From Pasteurella testudinis DSM 23072 (GTDB taxonomy: Bacteria > Pseudomonadota > Gammaproteobacteria > Enterobacterales > Pasteurellaceae), in assembly GCF_900176075.1 (NCBI RefSeq), contig NZ_FWWV01000006.1:1-64000 (forward strand): 64,000 bases of DNA. Reading direction: 5' to 3'. A model generated the notes under the pieces. The model was not told the origin of the DNA. It did not search any database and worked only from the letters and a program-made list of their open reading frames with translations. Position 1 is the stretch's first letter; every line of letters begins with the position of its first letter. Position numbers and translations under genes: made by a program. This document shows positions 1-8,923 of this stretch, one piece after another.

Positions 1-1
1 A

Positions 2-247
2 TCGCACAGTATTCGCGGTCATTGGGAAGTGGAGAATAAGGCGCACTGGGTGCTGGATATGGTCTATCGGGAAGATGATTGTGTGATAAGCAAGGATGAC
101 GGCGCGGAGAATATGGCGATATTGCGCCGTTTTGCGTTGAATTTATCGCGGCTTCACCCGGCTAAAATGAGTATGCGGATGAAGCTGAAAGCAGCGGGTT
201 GGTCAGATGAATTCAGGTCAGAGCTGATGTTTGGTGTTGTTGGTTGA
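2..247 (+). CDS. ISAs1-family transposase, C-terminal fragment (runs off the left edge)
   Basis: The frame is already open at the first bases and ends with TGA after about 82 codons. The translation has the ISAs1 C-terminal signature: a GHWEVENKAHWVLDM segment followed by a charged stretch (YREDD) and AENMAILRRFALNLSR. In this family that region carries the last acidic residue of the DDE catalytic triad (E of the HWxxEN motif). Only the C-terminal part is inside the window, so it cannot be judged whether the element is complete. A GTG at position 29 is an internal codon, not a start. Confidence 0.8.
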   Translation, partial: SHSIRGHWEVENKAHWVLDMVYREDDCVISKDDGAENMAILRRFALNLSRLHPAKMSMRMKLKAAGWSDEFRSELMFGVVG

Positions 248-481
248 TTATTAGACAAAGTGCGCGGTTGCCCTGAGCCTGAGTGTGATTAACAAAATCG
301 CTAACACTGATTCAATTAGCCAACTAGTAACCTGGAACTGGTACTGGAACGGGACAAAAAATCTCAAAACGATATGACCCGAACTAAACGGACTGCCTGA
401 ACTGAAAAGCCCTAAAACAAAGGCATTCGGACTGATTGAACATTACTCAAAGAAGAGTGGGAATAACAATACAAATAATTC
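248..481. other. Intergenic stretch with no recognised gene
   Basis: About 230 bases between the transposase stop and the terminator hairpin. No frame with a plausible ribosome binding site or family match was seen on either strand. It probably contains the end of the insertion sequence, but a terminal inverted repeat could not be defined without the other end. Confidence 0.4.
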
Positions 482-507
482 AGCCTCGATTTTGTCGAGG
501 CTTTTTT
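482..507 (+). terminator. Rho-independent terminator, rightward
   Basis: An 8-bp perfect stem (AGCCTCGA / TCGAGGCT) with a 5-nt loop is followed on the + strand by a run of T. It would stop transcription coming from the transposase side and separates it from the convergent lipoprotein gene. Confidence 0.75.
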
Positions 508-518
508 ATGCTTTATGG

Positions 519-746
519 CTATTTTTGGCTTCTAAAAAATGCCCACTCTTCGATCACTCGCCCGTCGGGTAAGTGGCAGAGAGCGTATTGGTTGCCGTTT
601 TGATCTTGCCGCATTTCCAATTTTCCGCCCTGTTGGATACAGTATTCGGAGGCGGGGTTTGCCGCACCGATGATTGGGGCGTTCGGTTCGCTTGCGCAAG
701 CGGCGAGTAATGCGCCGGCAGTTAGGGTTAATATTGGTTTTTTCAC
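519..746 (-). CDS. DUF333 family lipoprotein
   Basis: A 75-residue protein with a lipoprotein signal: KKPILTLTAG followed by the lipobox LLAAC, so Cys near position 17 would be lipidated. The mature part has the DUF333 pattern (ASEYCIQQGGKLE ... G.QYALCHLPDGRVIEEWAFFR), a family of small periplasmic or outer-membrane lipoproteins sometimes labelled putative hemolysins without firm evidence. The frame stays open to 836, but a GGAG motif lies 11 bases before the GTG at 746 and the signal peptide begins there, which fixes the start. Function is unknown. Confidence 0.8.
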   Translation of the reverse strand: MKKPILTLTAGALLAACASEPNAPIIGAANPASEYCIQQGGKLEMRQDQNGNQYALCHLPDGRVIEEWAFFRSQK

Positions 747-896
747 TTTTTTATCTCCGCAATGAGGGTAACTTTCGTATAGTACCAAAAAAGCGATTGT
801 GGATAAATCCTGTGCGATAAGATTTCGATTATTCAACTATTGTTGAATTTATCAAAATTTGTTACATTGAGGACGGTTTTTTATTTGGAGAATATT

Positions 897-1889
897 ATGA
901 AAGTCGTTGTTTATAGCACCAAAAAATATGACAAAAATTATCTGGAGTTGGTCAATGTCAAATACGGCTTTGAGCTGGAATTTTATGATTTCCTGCTGAA
1001 TGAACGAACCGTGAAAATGGCGGAAGGCGCCGATGCGGTCTGTATTTTCGTGAACGACGTTGCCAACCGGCAGGTTTTAAAAGCCTTGTCCGAGCAGGGT
1101 GTGAAGTTTATTGCGCTGCGTTGTGCCGGTTTTAACAACGTGGATTTGCAAGCGGCGAAAGAATTCGGTTTGAAAGTGGTGCGCGTGCCGGCCTATTCGC
1201 CGGAGGCGGTGGCGGAGCATACCGTCGGTTTAATGTTGACCTTGAACCGTCGCATTAACAAAGCCTATAACCGCACGCGCGATGCCAATTTTTCCCTTGA
1301 AGGCTTGATTGGTTTTAATATGCACGGGCGCACCGCCGGCGTGATCGGCAGTGGCAAAATCGGCGTGGCGGTCATGCGGATTTTAAAAGGTTTCGGTATG
1401 AACATTTTGACTTACGATCCGTTTATCAATCCAAGTGCGGTCGAATTGGGGGCGGAATATGTGGATTTGGATACGTTATATGCCCAATCGCATGTGATTA
1501 CACTGCATTGCCCTGCAACCGCCGAAAATCATCACCTGCTGAACAAAACCGCTTTTGCCAAAATGCGTGACGGCGTGCTGATTGTGAATACCAGCAGAGG
1601 CTCGCTTATCAATACGGCAGATGCGCTGCAAGCGTTGAAAACCCGTAAAATTCGCGGATTAGGGATCGATGTCTATGAAAACGAGCGCGATCTGTTCTTT
1701 GAAGATAAATCGAACGATGTGATTCAAGATGACACGTTTTCTTTGTTGGCGGCATCGCATAATGTGTTGATGACCGGACATCAGGCATTTTTAACGGAGG
1801 AAGCGATCACCAGTATTGCCGAGGTTACTCTGCACAATATTGCGGATTTGGTGCGTAATATCGACAGTCCGAATGAAGTCACTGCCTGA
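897..1889 (+). CDS. ldhA: D-lactate dehydrogenase (fermentative, NAD-dependent)
   Basis: A 330-residue D-2-hydroxyacid dehydrogenase that reduces pyruvate to D-lactate with NADH during fermentation in the cytoplasm. The NAD-binding Rossmann loop GVIGSGKIG is followed about 25 residues later by the acidic residue of TYDPF. The family signature NTSRGSLI supplies the catalytic Arg, the GIDVYENE segment the Glu and TGHQAFLT the His. The length matches E. coli LdhA. The frame is open from 840, but TTGGAG lies just upstream of the ATG at 897 and homology starts with MKVVVYSTKKYD. An AAGTGCGGT uptake signal lies inside the gene near 1433. Confidence 0.95.
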   Translation: MKVVVYSTKKYDKNYLELVNVKYGFELEFYDFLLNERTVKMAEGADAVCIFVNDVANRQVLKALSEQGVKFIALRCAGFNNVDLQAAKEFGLKVVRVPAYSPEAVAEHTVGLMLTLNRRINKAYNRTRDANFSLEGLIGFNMHGRTAGVIGSGKIGVAVMRILKGFGMNILTYDPFINPSAVELGAEYVDLDTLYAQSHVITLHCPATAENHHLLNKTAFAKMRDGVLIVNTSRGSLINTADALQALKTRKIRGLGIDVYENERDLFFEDKSNDVIQDDTFSLLAASHNVLMTGHQAFLTEEAITSIAEVTLHNIADLVRNIDSPNEVTA

Positions 1890-1937
1890 TCGCAGGCATT
1901 AAGTAACACATTTTTTATGGAATAAGATAAATATTTT

Positions 1938-1960
1938 TTAACTATCAGATTGATAGTTAA
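1938..1960. terminator. Perfect 10-bp palindrome after ldhA (terminator or operator)
   Basis: TTAACTATCA and TGATAGTTAA are separated by GAT. It lies 49 bases after the ldhA stop and 165 bases before trxA. The stem is AT-rich. T runs flank the left arm on the + strand, so on the - strand the stem is followed by U residues. It could be a weak terminator or a regulator binding site upstream of trxA. Confidence 0.4.
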
Positions 1961-2124
1961 AAGAAAAGCGGGACTAATCTGCTGTTTTATATGCTTTTTA
2001 TATAAGACGCGGCAAAAAGTTATAGCATTATTTATGATATTCCTTGAAAATCCGTACGGAAGTGCTTATCTTATACCGTACTGAAATAGTCAAGCAAATA
2101 GTTAACTGAACTAAGGAAAAGAAA

Positions 2125-2451
2125 ATGAGTGAAGTAGTACACGCAACCGATGCCAGCTTTGAAAGCGACGTTGTCCAATCCAGCCTGCCGGTTGTTTTGG
2201 ACTTTTGGGCGCCGTGGTGTGGGCCATGTAAAATGATTGCGCCGATTTTAGATGACGTGGCAGTCGAATTAGACGGTAAAGTGAAAGTAGTAAAAATCAA
2301 CGTTGATGAAAATCAACAAGTTGCAGCAAAATTTGGTGTGCGCAGCATTCCGACATTAGTCATCTTTAAAGAAGGCAAAGTGGTTAACACCCAAGTCGGC
2401 GCATTACCTAAAAATCAATTAATCGCGTTAATCGAAAAAGCGATCGCTTAA
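2125..2451 (+). CDS. trxA: Thioredoxin 1
   Basis: A 108-residue thioredoxin that keeps cytoplasmic protein disulfides reduced and donates electrons to ribonucleotide reductase, PAPS reductase and others. The active site WCGPCK lies at about residues 32-37, inside the typical context [18 protein letters not shown], and the conserved cis-Pro segment [13 protein letters not shown] follows. The length is that of bacterial TrxA. AAGGAAAAG precedes the ATG. It is followed by a strong terminator shared with the convergent sppA. Confidence 0.97.
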   Translation: MSEVVHATDASFESDVVQSSLPVVLDFWAPWCGPCKMIAPILDDVAVELDGKVKVVKINVDENQQVAAKFGVRSIPTLVIFKEGKVVNTQVGALPKNQLIALIEKAIA

Positions 2452-2487
2452 TCGAGAAGCGACAAACCCGTATTTGATTGCGTAATA

Positions 2488-2528
2488 AAAACCCTTGCAG
2501 ATCACAGTGTTGCAAGGGTTTTGTTTTT
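2488..2528. terminator. Bidirectional terminator between trxA and sppA
   Basis: AAAACCCTTGCA and TGCAAGGGTTTT form a 12-bp stem with an 11-nt loop. A-rich sequence before and T-rich sequence after the stem would allow it to end transcripts from both trxA (+) and the convergent sppA (-). Confidence 0.85.
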
Positions 2529-2548
2529 ATGGGTTTTTAGCCGTATTT

Positions 2549-4432
2549 TTAGTAGCGGATTCCGCAATCTAAGCAATAAATATATTGCCCGCGCGGATCG
2601 TTAAGGTGTTGCAGGCTGCCTAATTGCCCTTTCACCTGTTTTGCCTGTTGCGGTGTGATGCCGAGCAGGTTATAAACCGCACTTTGCAAGTTGTGGAGCA
2701 CAGTTGCTTGAGTTCGCTTGAGGAAGCGGCTGAAAATATCTTGTTCTTCCTCGACAAACCACTGTAACGGCAGTGTGGTTAATTCGGCTTCGCCTGCCGC
2801 TTGGCGTTTTTCATTGACCAACTGCAACGCCGCATTCACCGCGCTGTCAAAATCGCCCAATTCATCGACTAAACGGTGTTTTAACGCCTCATCACCAAGC
2901 CAAACCTGCCCTTGCGCAATTTGATCTGCTTGTGTTTTGCTGAGGTTGCGTGCTTCGGCGACCAGATTCAGAAATTGATCATAGCTGTGTTCCACGCCCA
3001 TTTGAATATATTGATTTAATTCGGGAGATAAACTTTGCGTTGCCGAAAATGCGGTTAGCGGTCCGGTGCTGACACCGTCTTGCTGAATGCCCCAATTTTT
3101 TAACGTATTTTCCAACGTGAAAAAGGCGGCAAATACGCCGATTGAGCCGGTGATAGTATTTGGGCTGGCGATAATGCGATCGGCTTCGACTGAAATCCAG
3201 TAACCGCCGGACGCCGCCAAACCACCCATGGAAACGACGATTGGAATATTATTCGCCCGAATTTCGTTTAACTGCTGGCGAATTAATTCAGACGCCATAA
3301 CGCTACCGCCAGGTGAATTCACCCGTAAAATAACCGCTTTGACATTGCGGTCGTAAAGTGCGTTTTGCAACAGTGCGGCAATGCTGTCGCCGCCGGCGGA
3401 GCCGTCATCACTGACACCGTCGATGATTTCCCCTTCGACGTTTATAACTGCAATTTTGTCTTGATTCATATCGGCTTGCGTGCGCGACGGTAAGGTCGCA
3501 ACATAATCGTTAAACAGCGTGTATTGATAGTCGGCTTGTGAGTCATCGCGACCAAACTGTTCAATCAAGCGTTCACGAATCTGCCAATCGCTCAAGGCGT
3601 TGTTTATCAAGCCGCGCTGTTCGGCATATTTTGTGCTGTTACCGTTCAATGCTTTCAGTTGCGCTAAAAAGGTTTTGGCATCCGGCAAAACCGCACTTTG
3701 TTCGATTTGGCGGTTCTCGGCGACAATTTGTTGATAATTCTGCCACATTTTATTTAACCAAAGGCGGGTATTGGCTCTGGCTTCGGCGGACATATCATCA
3801 CGCATAAAAGGTTCGACCGCCGCTTTATAAGTGCCGACACGGAAAATATGCGGCGTGATATCCAGTTTTTCGATCAGCGATTTAAAGTACAGATTATTTT
3901 GCGCCAGCCCGACAATGCTGACTTCGCCCAAGTTGCCCAAATAGATATGATCGGCGTAACTTGCCAATAAATATTGCGACTGCGAATAGTTGTGCGCAAT
4001 GGCGTAAACCGGCTTGTTTTGCGCCTTAAATTCGGTTAAGGCTTTGCCGACAAACTGCAGCGACGGCATATCACCGCCGCTAAAATAGTTTAAATCCAGC
4101 ACAATGCCGCTGATGCGCGGATCTTGCGCGGCATATTGAATTGCATCGACCACATCAAACGTAGAAATCTGTTGCGGAATCTGGCGGTTGTCCAGTGCAC
4201 GCAGGGCGCTGAGCAAACTGTTTTGCGGACGGTTATCGGCTAAATAGCCGTCTAAATTCAGTAACAGTGCACCTTCTTTAACGGTTGTAGTGCTGCCTGA
4301 CGACTGTAAAAACAGTCCGGCAACGGTCAAACCTAACAACACAAACAAAATAAAAAAGAGGTTCATCACCAAATCGCGTACAAAACAAAGTCCACGCCAT
4401 AACAGTTTGATCAGCCTTAACAAAGCGTTCAT
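2549..4432 (-). CDS. sppA: Signal peptide peptidase A (protease IV)
   Basis: A 627-residue inner-membrane serine protease of peptidase family S49 that degrades signal peptides left after secretion. It has an N-terminal membrane segment (about residues 17-42) and the tandem S49 architecture of the long E. coli-type SppA. The C-terminal half has the conserved RVNSPGGSVMASE segment and the catalytic serine region GLAASGGYWIS at about residue 405; the general-base lysine is expected in the N-terminal half (FRVGTYKAAVEPF). The C-terminus carries an unusual extension ending in two cysteines (YCLDCGIRY). It is convergent with trxA, and two uptake signals lie within the gene. Confidence 0.95.
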   Translation of the reverse strand: MNALLRLIKLLWRGLCFVRDLVMNLFFILFVLLGLTVAGLFLQSSGSTTTVKEGALLLNLDGYLADNRPQNSLLSALRALDNRQIPQQISTFDVVDAIQYAAQDPRISGIVLDLNYFSGGDMPSLQFVGKALTEFKAQNKPVYAIAHNYSQSQYLLASYADHIYLGNLGEVSIVGLAQNNLYFKSLIEKLDITPHIFRVGTYKAAVEPFMRDDMSAEARANTRLWLNKMWQNYQQIVAENRQIEQSAVLPDAKTFLAQLKALNGNSTKYAEQRGLINNALSDWQIRERLIEQFGRDDSQADYQYTLFNDYVATLPSRTQADMNQDKIAVINVEGEIIDGVSDDGSAGGDSIAALLQNALYDRNVKAVILRVNSPGGSVMASELIRQQLNEIRANNIPIVVSMGGLAASGGYWISVEADRIIASPNTITGSIGVFAAFFTLENTLKNWGIQQDGVSTGPLTAFSATQSLSPELNQYIQMGVEHSYDQFLNLVAEARNLSKTQADQIAQGQVWLGDEALKHRLVDELGDFDSAVNAALQLVNEKRQAAGEAELTTLPLQWFVEEEQDIFSRFLKRTQATVLHNLQSAVYNLLGITPQQAKQVKGQLGSLQHLNDPRGQYIYCLDCGIRY

Positions 4433-4541
4433 TCATATCCCCTTGAAAAAGAATAATTCTTAATTAGATGAAAATAGTATATATTGTAGCAATAATTTTC
4501 AGAGAATAATGTAAAAAGTTGAAGCAAGCTTGGAGGAAAAA

Positions 4542-5093
4542 ATGGACGCATTAACATTGCTGCTAGGTCGGCGCTCAAATAAAAAATTGGTTGCGCCGGC
4601 ACCGCAAGGCGAACAATTGGACAATATTTTGCAAGCGGCACTGCACGCGCCGGATCACGGGCGTTTGACACCTTACCGCTTTGTGATTATTGAGCAACAA
4701 GGGCAAGATGTTCTGGAGCAATTATTGAAAAGTGCGGTCGAGGAGCTGAATTTGGGCGAAGAGCGCAAGAAAAAAGCGGAAGATGTCAGCCACCGTGCGC
4801 CGATGATCATCGCCGTTATCGCCGAAATCAATACTGAAGTGGCAAAAGTACCGGGCTGGGAACAAATGCTGACCGCAGGTTGCGCAACCTATGCTATTCA
4901 GCTTGCTGCCAATGCTCAGGGGTTTGATAATGTTTGGGTGAGCGGCCCTTGGGTCGACGGCACCGATTTGCGCAATGCGCTTGGTTGTGCGGAACATGAT
5001 AAAATCATCGCTTTCGTGATGCTGGGCACTGCCGAACAGAAGCTGGAAAAAGCCAAGACTTATGATTTAACGGAGTATGTGAGTTACCTGTAA
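4542..5093 (+). CDS. ydjA: YdjA-like nitroreductase
   Basis: A 183-residue FMN-dependent nitroreductase-fold protein close to E. coli YdjA. The N-terminus MDALTLLLGRRS, the APDHGRLTPYRF segment that binds flavin, and the C-terminal region FVMLGTAE follow the family closely. The physiological substrate is not known. GGAGG lies six bases before the ATG at 4542, which fixes the start although the frame is open from 4530. The gene is divergent from sppA with a short AT-rich intergenic region that must hold both promoters. Confidence 0.9.
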   Translation: MDALTLLLGRRSNKKLVAPAPQGEQLDNILQAALHAPDHGRLTPYRFVIIEQQGQDVLEQLLKSAVEELNLGEERKKKAEDVSHRAPMIIAVIAEINTEVAKVPGWEQMLTAGCATYAIQLAANAQGFDNVWVSGPWVDGTDLRNALGCAEHDKIIAFVMLGTAEQKLEKAKTYDLTEYVSYL

Positions 5094-5108
5094 ATACTTT
5101 TCAAGAAC

Positions 5109-5159
5109 AACCGCACTTTGCTTATCAAATCAACTTTATCAAATCAAAAAAGTACGGTT
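5109..5159. terminator. Uptake-signal hairpin after ydjA
   Basis: AACCGCACTTT and AAAGTACGGTT face each other across about 30 bases. Paired inverted uptake signals commonly serve as terminators in Pasteurellaceae. The right copy has one mismatch to AAGTGCGGT, which would put a bulge in the stem. Confidence 0.55.
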
Positions 5160-5217
5160 GTGAGACGGCAATTCGGCAGAATGAACGGCAACGCCTTTGT
5201 TTTGCCAAACTCAATAA

Positions 5218-5453
5218 CTACGATGCATATAAGACTCGGAAAAAAACGAGTGATTGGAAATGCGTATTAACTTGTACTTCAGTCATACTTTTTAATGTGC
5301 CCTCGCTGACATCAAATGCGTAGGCATATTTCGACTGTGTACGCTTGGCTTCATCGGTAGAATTACCTAAGAATATCCAGCTAAAGTCCTTAAATAAATT
5401 GGATACTATTTGAAGCCTAAGGTGATATTTAACGCCCCTAACGATCTCGCCAT
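5218..5453 (-). pseudogene. Frameshifted small gene of unknown function
   Basis: An ATG at 5453 with AGGAG at good spacing opens a frame that stops after 15 codons. The neighbouring frame then stays open to 5218 with protein-like composition (KYHLRLQIVSNLFKDFSWIF, then NSTDEAKRTQSKYAYAFDV). The total length leaves a remainder of two bases, which fits a single frameshift near 5440. No family was recognised. The region belongs to a stretch of decayed accessory genes. Confidence 0.4.
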
Positions 5454-5466
5454 AAATTTCTCCTAT

Positions 5467-5490
5467 AAAAAACCTCGCCGGAGCGAGGTT
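5467..5490 (-). terminator. Rho-independent terminator, leftward
   Basis: On the - strand an 8-bp GC-rich stem (AACCTCGC / GCGAGGTT) with a 4-nt loop is followed by six T residues. It ends transcription of the two small membrane-protein genes to its right. Confidence 0.8.
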
Positions 5491-5512
5491 CAGATTTAAA
5501 TCGTAATATTAG

Positions 5513-5803
5513 TTAATAAAGCCAATCGACAAGATAGTCAATGCCGCCAAAGTACAAAAAAAGCAACAAGAACGGCAAGCATATCAAGAAAGCCAAATAG
5601 AATTTTTTTGATACCACACAGAAAAATGCAATGACACCACAAATCAGCCAATAAGTCCCTTTTGCAGAAAATACATCATCAAGAGTGAGGCTGTTTAATG
5701 TTCCTAAGGTAAAAAGTATCAGTAGTGGAAGACCAATGATAAGAAAAAGAATTTTTATCACATAGGAAACAAAAGCGGTTAAATCGTGGGTAGCTTGTCG
5801 CAT
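5513..5803 (-). CDS. Small membrane protein, unknown
   Basis: A 96-residue protein with about three hydrophobic segments: near residues 10-35 (VIKILFLIIGLPLLILF), 50-65 (YWLICGVIAFFCVV) and 68-85 (YLAFLICLPFLLLFLYF). AAGGA lies upstream of the ATG at 5803; a longer reading to 5836 has no comparable site. It sits downstream of another small membrane protein on the same strand with a 25-base gap, probably as one transcript that ends at the 5467-5490 terminator. No family was recognised. Confidence 0.6.
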   Translation of the reverse strand: MRQATHDLTAFVSYVIKILFLIIGLPLLILFTLGTLNSLTLDDVFSAKGTYWLICGVIAFFCVVSKKFYLAFLICLPFLLLFLYFGGIDYLVDWLY

Positions 5804-5828
5804 GGGATACTTCCTTAAGTACAAGACA

Positions 5829-6110
5829 TTAATCAATAATAATGTAACGAACTTTATTTTTTTCTTGTTCTACAAGGTTTTTTTGGTGTTGTTCTTTTTC
5901 AATTTGTTTGAAGATAATATATAGTTTGATTGCAATGCCACTAAATAACAGCAATATACCGCCAACAATATATTGCCATGGAACGGCAGAAACAAAAAAA
6001 TAAGATGCAGACAAAATTCCAATGGAAGAGAATACTATCACAAAAAGTGCAGTACTGATCTTTACTCCGGCAATGAAGGTATCTGTGATAAATTTATAGG
6101 TATCACGCAT
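5829..6110 (-). CDS. Small membrane protein, unknown
   Basis: A 93-residue protein with two clear membrane segments (TALFVIVFSSIGILSASYFF and YIVGGILLLFSGIAIKLYII) followed by a charged tail rich in Lys, Glu and Gln. It is the first gene of a two-gene leftward unit with the protein at 5513-5803. Low-GC composition and absence of a recognisable family fit horizontally acquired accessory DNA. Confidence 0.6.
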   Translation of the reverse strand: MRDTYKFITDTFIAGVKISTALFVIVFSSIGILSASYFFVSAVPWQYIVGGILLLFSGIAIKLYIIFKQIEKEQHQKNLVEQEKNKVRYIIID

Positions 6111-6164
6111 AGATGGCCCTTCCCTTGATTTATATTGTTACTCTACTAAATTTCTGTTGGTTTT

Positions 6165-6464
6165 TCAATCAAAAAGCCCCTTAATCGCCGTTGTTGCCAC
6201 GGTTTTTATCAAGTCAAACGAGAGATCGATATCTTTTGTTTTGATCGTACTTTTAACCGAGTTCCAAATGCGGTCATTCCGGATTTTGCCTAAGAATTCG
6301 TGCCCTTATCATTTGAGGGAAAGAGCGGTGTAATCTTCGCTGCCGTCATCGGATAAATTCTTAATCAGAATCAATCCGGCGTCGTTTAACAGTCGGTAGT
6401 GATATTCCACCACATTTTGCGTTATTGGCGTAATAATAGCAGTGATCGGTAGTATTTGTTTCAT
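6165..6464 (-). pseudogene. DUF2513 phage protein, broken
   Basis: The - strand reads VVEYHYRLLNDAGLI, then two adjacent stop codons after ALSLK, then GHEFLGKIRNDRIWNSV and KTKDIDLSFDLIKT. Together these match the C-terminal half of DUF2513, a small prophage-associated family. The N-terminal half is missing or unrecognisable, and TGA-TAA interrupts the frame near 6315. It is one of several signs that 5.2-8.9 kb is an eroded mobile element. Confidence 0.65.
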
Positions 6465-6535
6465 CGTTCACGCGATAAATAAAAAATAATTTAATCAAGA
6501 TCAAAAAACCAGTTTGGTATCAACGGGGTAGAAAA

Positions 6536-7132
6536 TTAAAGAATACTTTTTTTATAATTGGGGTCTTCTCTGTCTTTTATTTTTTGGTTTACTTCTTCTA
6601 CTATATCCTTATGTAAGTATGTAATATCCATCCTATAATATGGTTCTTTGAGCATTATTTTTTTATACAAAGATATTTGGATTATTATTTTATCATTTCT
6701 ATATTCATTTCCCCAAAATAAGCAATCTCCGCTCTTTTTACATACAACTCTATCTATTAGGAGTTCTTCTGCAGTAAATACTTTTTCAGATGAGCCGTAT
6801 TTTTCTTTTAAGAAGATATTATATTCATCATGTTTTTTAGGGCTTCTATTTCATTTTTTTCTTTAGGATAATATGCGGTAATCTCGACTAGTGTTTTATC
6901 AAAAAACCTTAATTGATAATCCTCCGCATTTATATCATTCTTTGGTGCTTTTTACTTCAAAATCTTTAAATCCATCTTTTAAAAATCTTAAATCTTGTTC
7001 AATACCGCCATACTGTGCGATCACTTGTTGTTCCGTTACTTTCCAATCAAATCTAAAAGGAGCTTCAATTGTTTTTCATTACAACCACCTAAAAGCAGAC
7101 TTATGATCCCAGCAAAGATTAATTTTTTTCAT
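6536..7132 (-). pseudogene. Lipoprotein gene with several frameshifts
   Basis: An ATG at 7132 with GAAGGAATT upstream begins MKKINL. A shift of frame gives FAGIISLLLGGC, a typical lipobox. Two or three further shifts are needed to read on through IEAPFRFDWKVTEQQVIAQY, the segment EDYQLRFFDKTLVEITAYY, and VFTAEELLIDRVVCKKSGDC to a stop at 6536. Each piece is protein-like and in order, so this is a decayed gene of about 195 codons. The family is not recognised. Confidence 0.65.
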
Positions 7133-7147
7133 GTGTAATTCCTTCTA

Positions 7148-7813
7148 TTAAAAATAACGTTTATTGCCGCCGGAGGTGTAACAGTATCTACCGCCCCTCG
7201 GTCCGTAGCAAGCACTACCTCTAATAGAGCAGGGGCATGGACCATAACTACTTTGGATTCTTTTTAATGTTGTTGTCTTAGTTGTTCTTTTAGCTGTATT
7301 AACCTTTTTTGTGCTACTAAAATTTTGCTTGGTGCTATTTAAGGTATTAGAAAGTGATGTATTTTTTGTCGCTGTTGTTGCCTTGCCAGAGACTTCGATA
7401 AGTTGCGGCATTCGCCAAGGGTTTAAACTAATTCTAAATAGATTCTCTTTATCTTTGCGGATTTGCTGCGTTTTTGTTAGTGGATTAAAAGAGCCGTAGC
7501 AGAGCCATTTTCCGTAAGGATCTGCGGTTACCGCAAATGGCCAATCTCCCTCGGGGATATAGAATACGGCTTTTTCTGAGGTATCAAAGCGCGCCAAAAT
7601 AGTTTGTCGATACATAACGCCTAAGTAGCACCCGCCACCTTGAAAGCCTGAATCTCTGATGATGGTCACCTTGGCATATTCTGGATTATATTCTTGATAT
7701 GCCAAAACCCTCTCAGGAGGAATATTTTTTGCCAACTGTTCCGGAACAGGAGCCGTTCCCGCACAACTTGCCAAAAATAGGCTTAATAATCCAAGCAATA
7801 CTAATTTTTTCAT
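7148..7813 (-). CDS. Lipoprotein with basic, Cys-rich C-terminus, unknown function
   Basis: A 221-residue protein starting MKKLVLLGLLSLFLASC, so the Cys at about position 17 is the lipidation site. The middle part contains YAKVTIIRDSGFQGGGCYLG and WPFAVTADPYGKWLCYGSF, a pattern seen in small Gram-negative lipoproteins of unknown role. A Ser/Thr/Lys linker then leads to a Cys/Gly/Arg-rich end. A longer reading begins six codons upstream, but the signal peptide favours 7813. The neighbouring broken lipoprotein (6536-7132) lies 15 bases downstream on the same strand. Confidence 0.7.
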   Translation of the reverse strand: MKKLVLLGLLSLFLASCAGTAPVPEQLAKNIPPERVLAYQEYNPEYAKVTIIRDSGFQGGGCYLGVMYRQTILARFDTSEKAVFYIPEGDWPFAVTADPYGKWLCYGSFNPLTKTQQIRKDKENLFRISLNPWRMPQLIEVSGKATTATKNTSLSNTLNSTKQNFSSTKKVNTAKRTTKTTTLKRIQSSYGPCPCSIRGSACYGPRGGRYCYTSGGNKRYF

Positions 7814-7938
7814 ACTTGCTCCTATTCGCACTTAAAATCGGAGTAACTCTATCATAATTTTCTGGCAATTAAAGTGAGCCGGATCAAACTTATAACCCCG
7901 CAGGGTGGCTCGTGAAAAAAGACTTCGCAAGTGCGGTA

Positions 7939-8309
7939 TTAAGCGTGCGAAGTTTCAATATAATTATTAAGGCGATGACACCGCAACACGCTGAGCATAG
8001 GGCGACGATTATCGATAAGATTTTTATAATAGTCGATGTAAAGTAAATCCGCTGGATTATATAAGTGCGGTTGATTTTTGGTGATTAAGCTCGAAATTGA
8101 TAAGTAAATTGCCGTTCCGAACCAGCTGACAATCGTCGCGATTAATATAACAATAAAAAAGGTTGTTATATTAGTGCTGACAAGGAGTAAAAATCGTCAC
8201 CGGCGCCGGTTAACAAAAGATTAAATAGTTTTGTTGCGTTTTCTTTGTTGCCCACATTGGATTCCCGCAGTTGGCAAATTGATTTCACGACACTGGCAGG
8301 GGAGCGCAT
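7939..8309 (-). pseudogene. Possible frameshifted membrane-protein remnant
   Basis: From an ATG at 8309 the - strand reads a hydrophilic stretch (VVKSICQLRESNVGN, ATKLFNLLLTGAGDDFYSL). After one change of frame near 8165 it continues FFIVILIATIVSWFGTAIYL and ends at 7939. The two halves make a plausible small membrane protein but no family was recognised, so this is a tentative call. Confidence 0.3.
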
Positions 8310-8396
8310 TTGATGCTCTAGAGCTTGCTGACAATCCGATTTACGGTGGCTTTTCGCCCCTGAAAACGCATCTGTTGAGTTAAAAAGCCTCGCAAG

Positions 8397-8900
8397 ATGT
8401 CCAATCTTGTTGCGTTTTTTGCCTTGCATCTGCATTTTCAGGAACAAAAATCCCCTCATATTGCCAAATCCGGCCGCCCGCATGCGTTGCCGTTAGGACG
8501 TGAAGCAATTCATTTTCTATGCCAAAAAGAAACAAAGCGCATTTCCAATTATGTGTTTCATCGGGGCAAAGGCAAGTTAATCACCGATATAGACCGAGAA
8601 GATTTTAAGCGAGCGTTAGAAAGAGCGGATATAAAAGATTTTCGGTTTCATGATTTGCGCCATACTTGGGCCAGCTGGCATGTGCAAAATGGCACGCCTT
8701 TACTTGTACTGAAAGAATTAGGAGGCTGGGAAACAATCGAAATGGTGCAGAAGTATGCACACTTGAATGCAGGGCATTTATTGACCTACGCAAATCAAGT
8801 CAAACTCTCGTCAAACTCGTTGCCTGACTTCTCAAAAAGCATAGCGGGGAAGGATGAATTGGAAGAAACTTCAGGAAATAAAAAAGCCGTAAGTTATTGA
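8397..8900 (+). pseudogene. Tyrosine recombinase (integrase), C-terminal remnant
   Basis: Homology begins near 8455 and covers only the second half of a phage integrase catalytic domain. The HDLRHTWASWHV motif gives the H-x-x-R pair, and LGGWETIEMVQKYAHL carries the second His/Trp and the nucleophile Tyr. The N-terminal arm- and core-binding domains and the first catalytic Arg are missing. The fragment ends 33 bases before the left attachment core of the resident prophage, so it probably belonged to an older element in the same tRNA-Ser site. The first 20 or so codons of the open frame are not integrase-like. Confidence 0.8.
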
Positions 8901-8923
8901 TTTAGCGACCATTACTTGCGACT

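Noticed and set aside
6648-7106. Two + strand frames of about 70 codons
   Set aside because: The opposite strand carries an ordered but frameshifted lipoprotein gene; the + strand translations look like its antisense.
8166-8483. A 105-codon - strand frame opposite the integrase remnant
   Set aside because: Its first half is antisense of the integrase fragment. Only the part after about 8309 was kept, as a tentative membrane-protein remnant.
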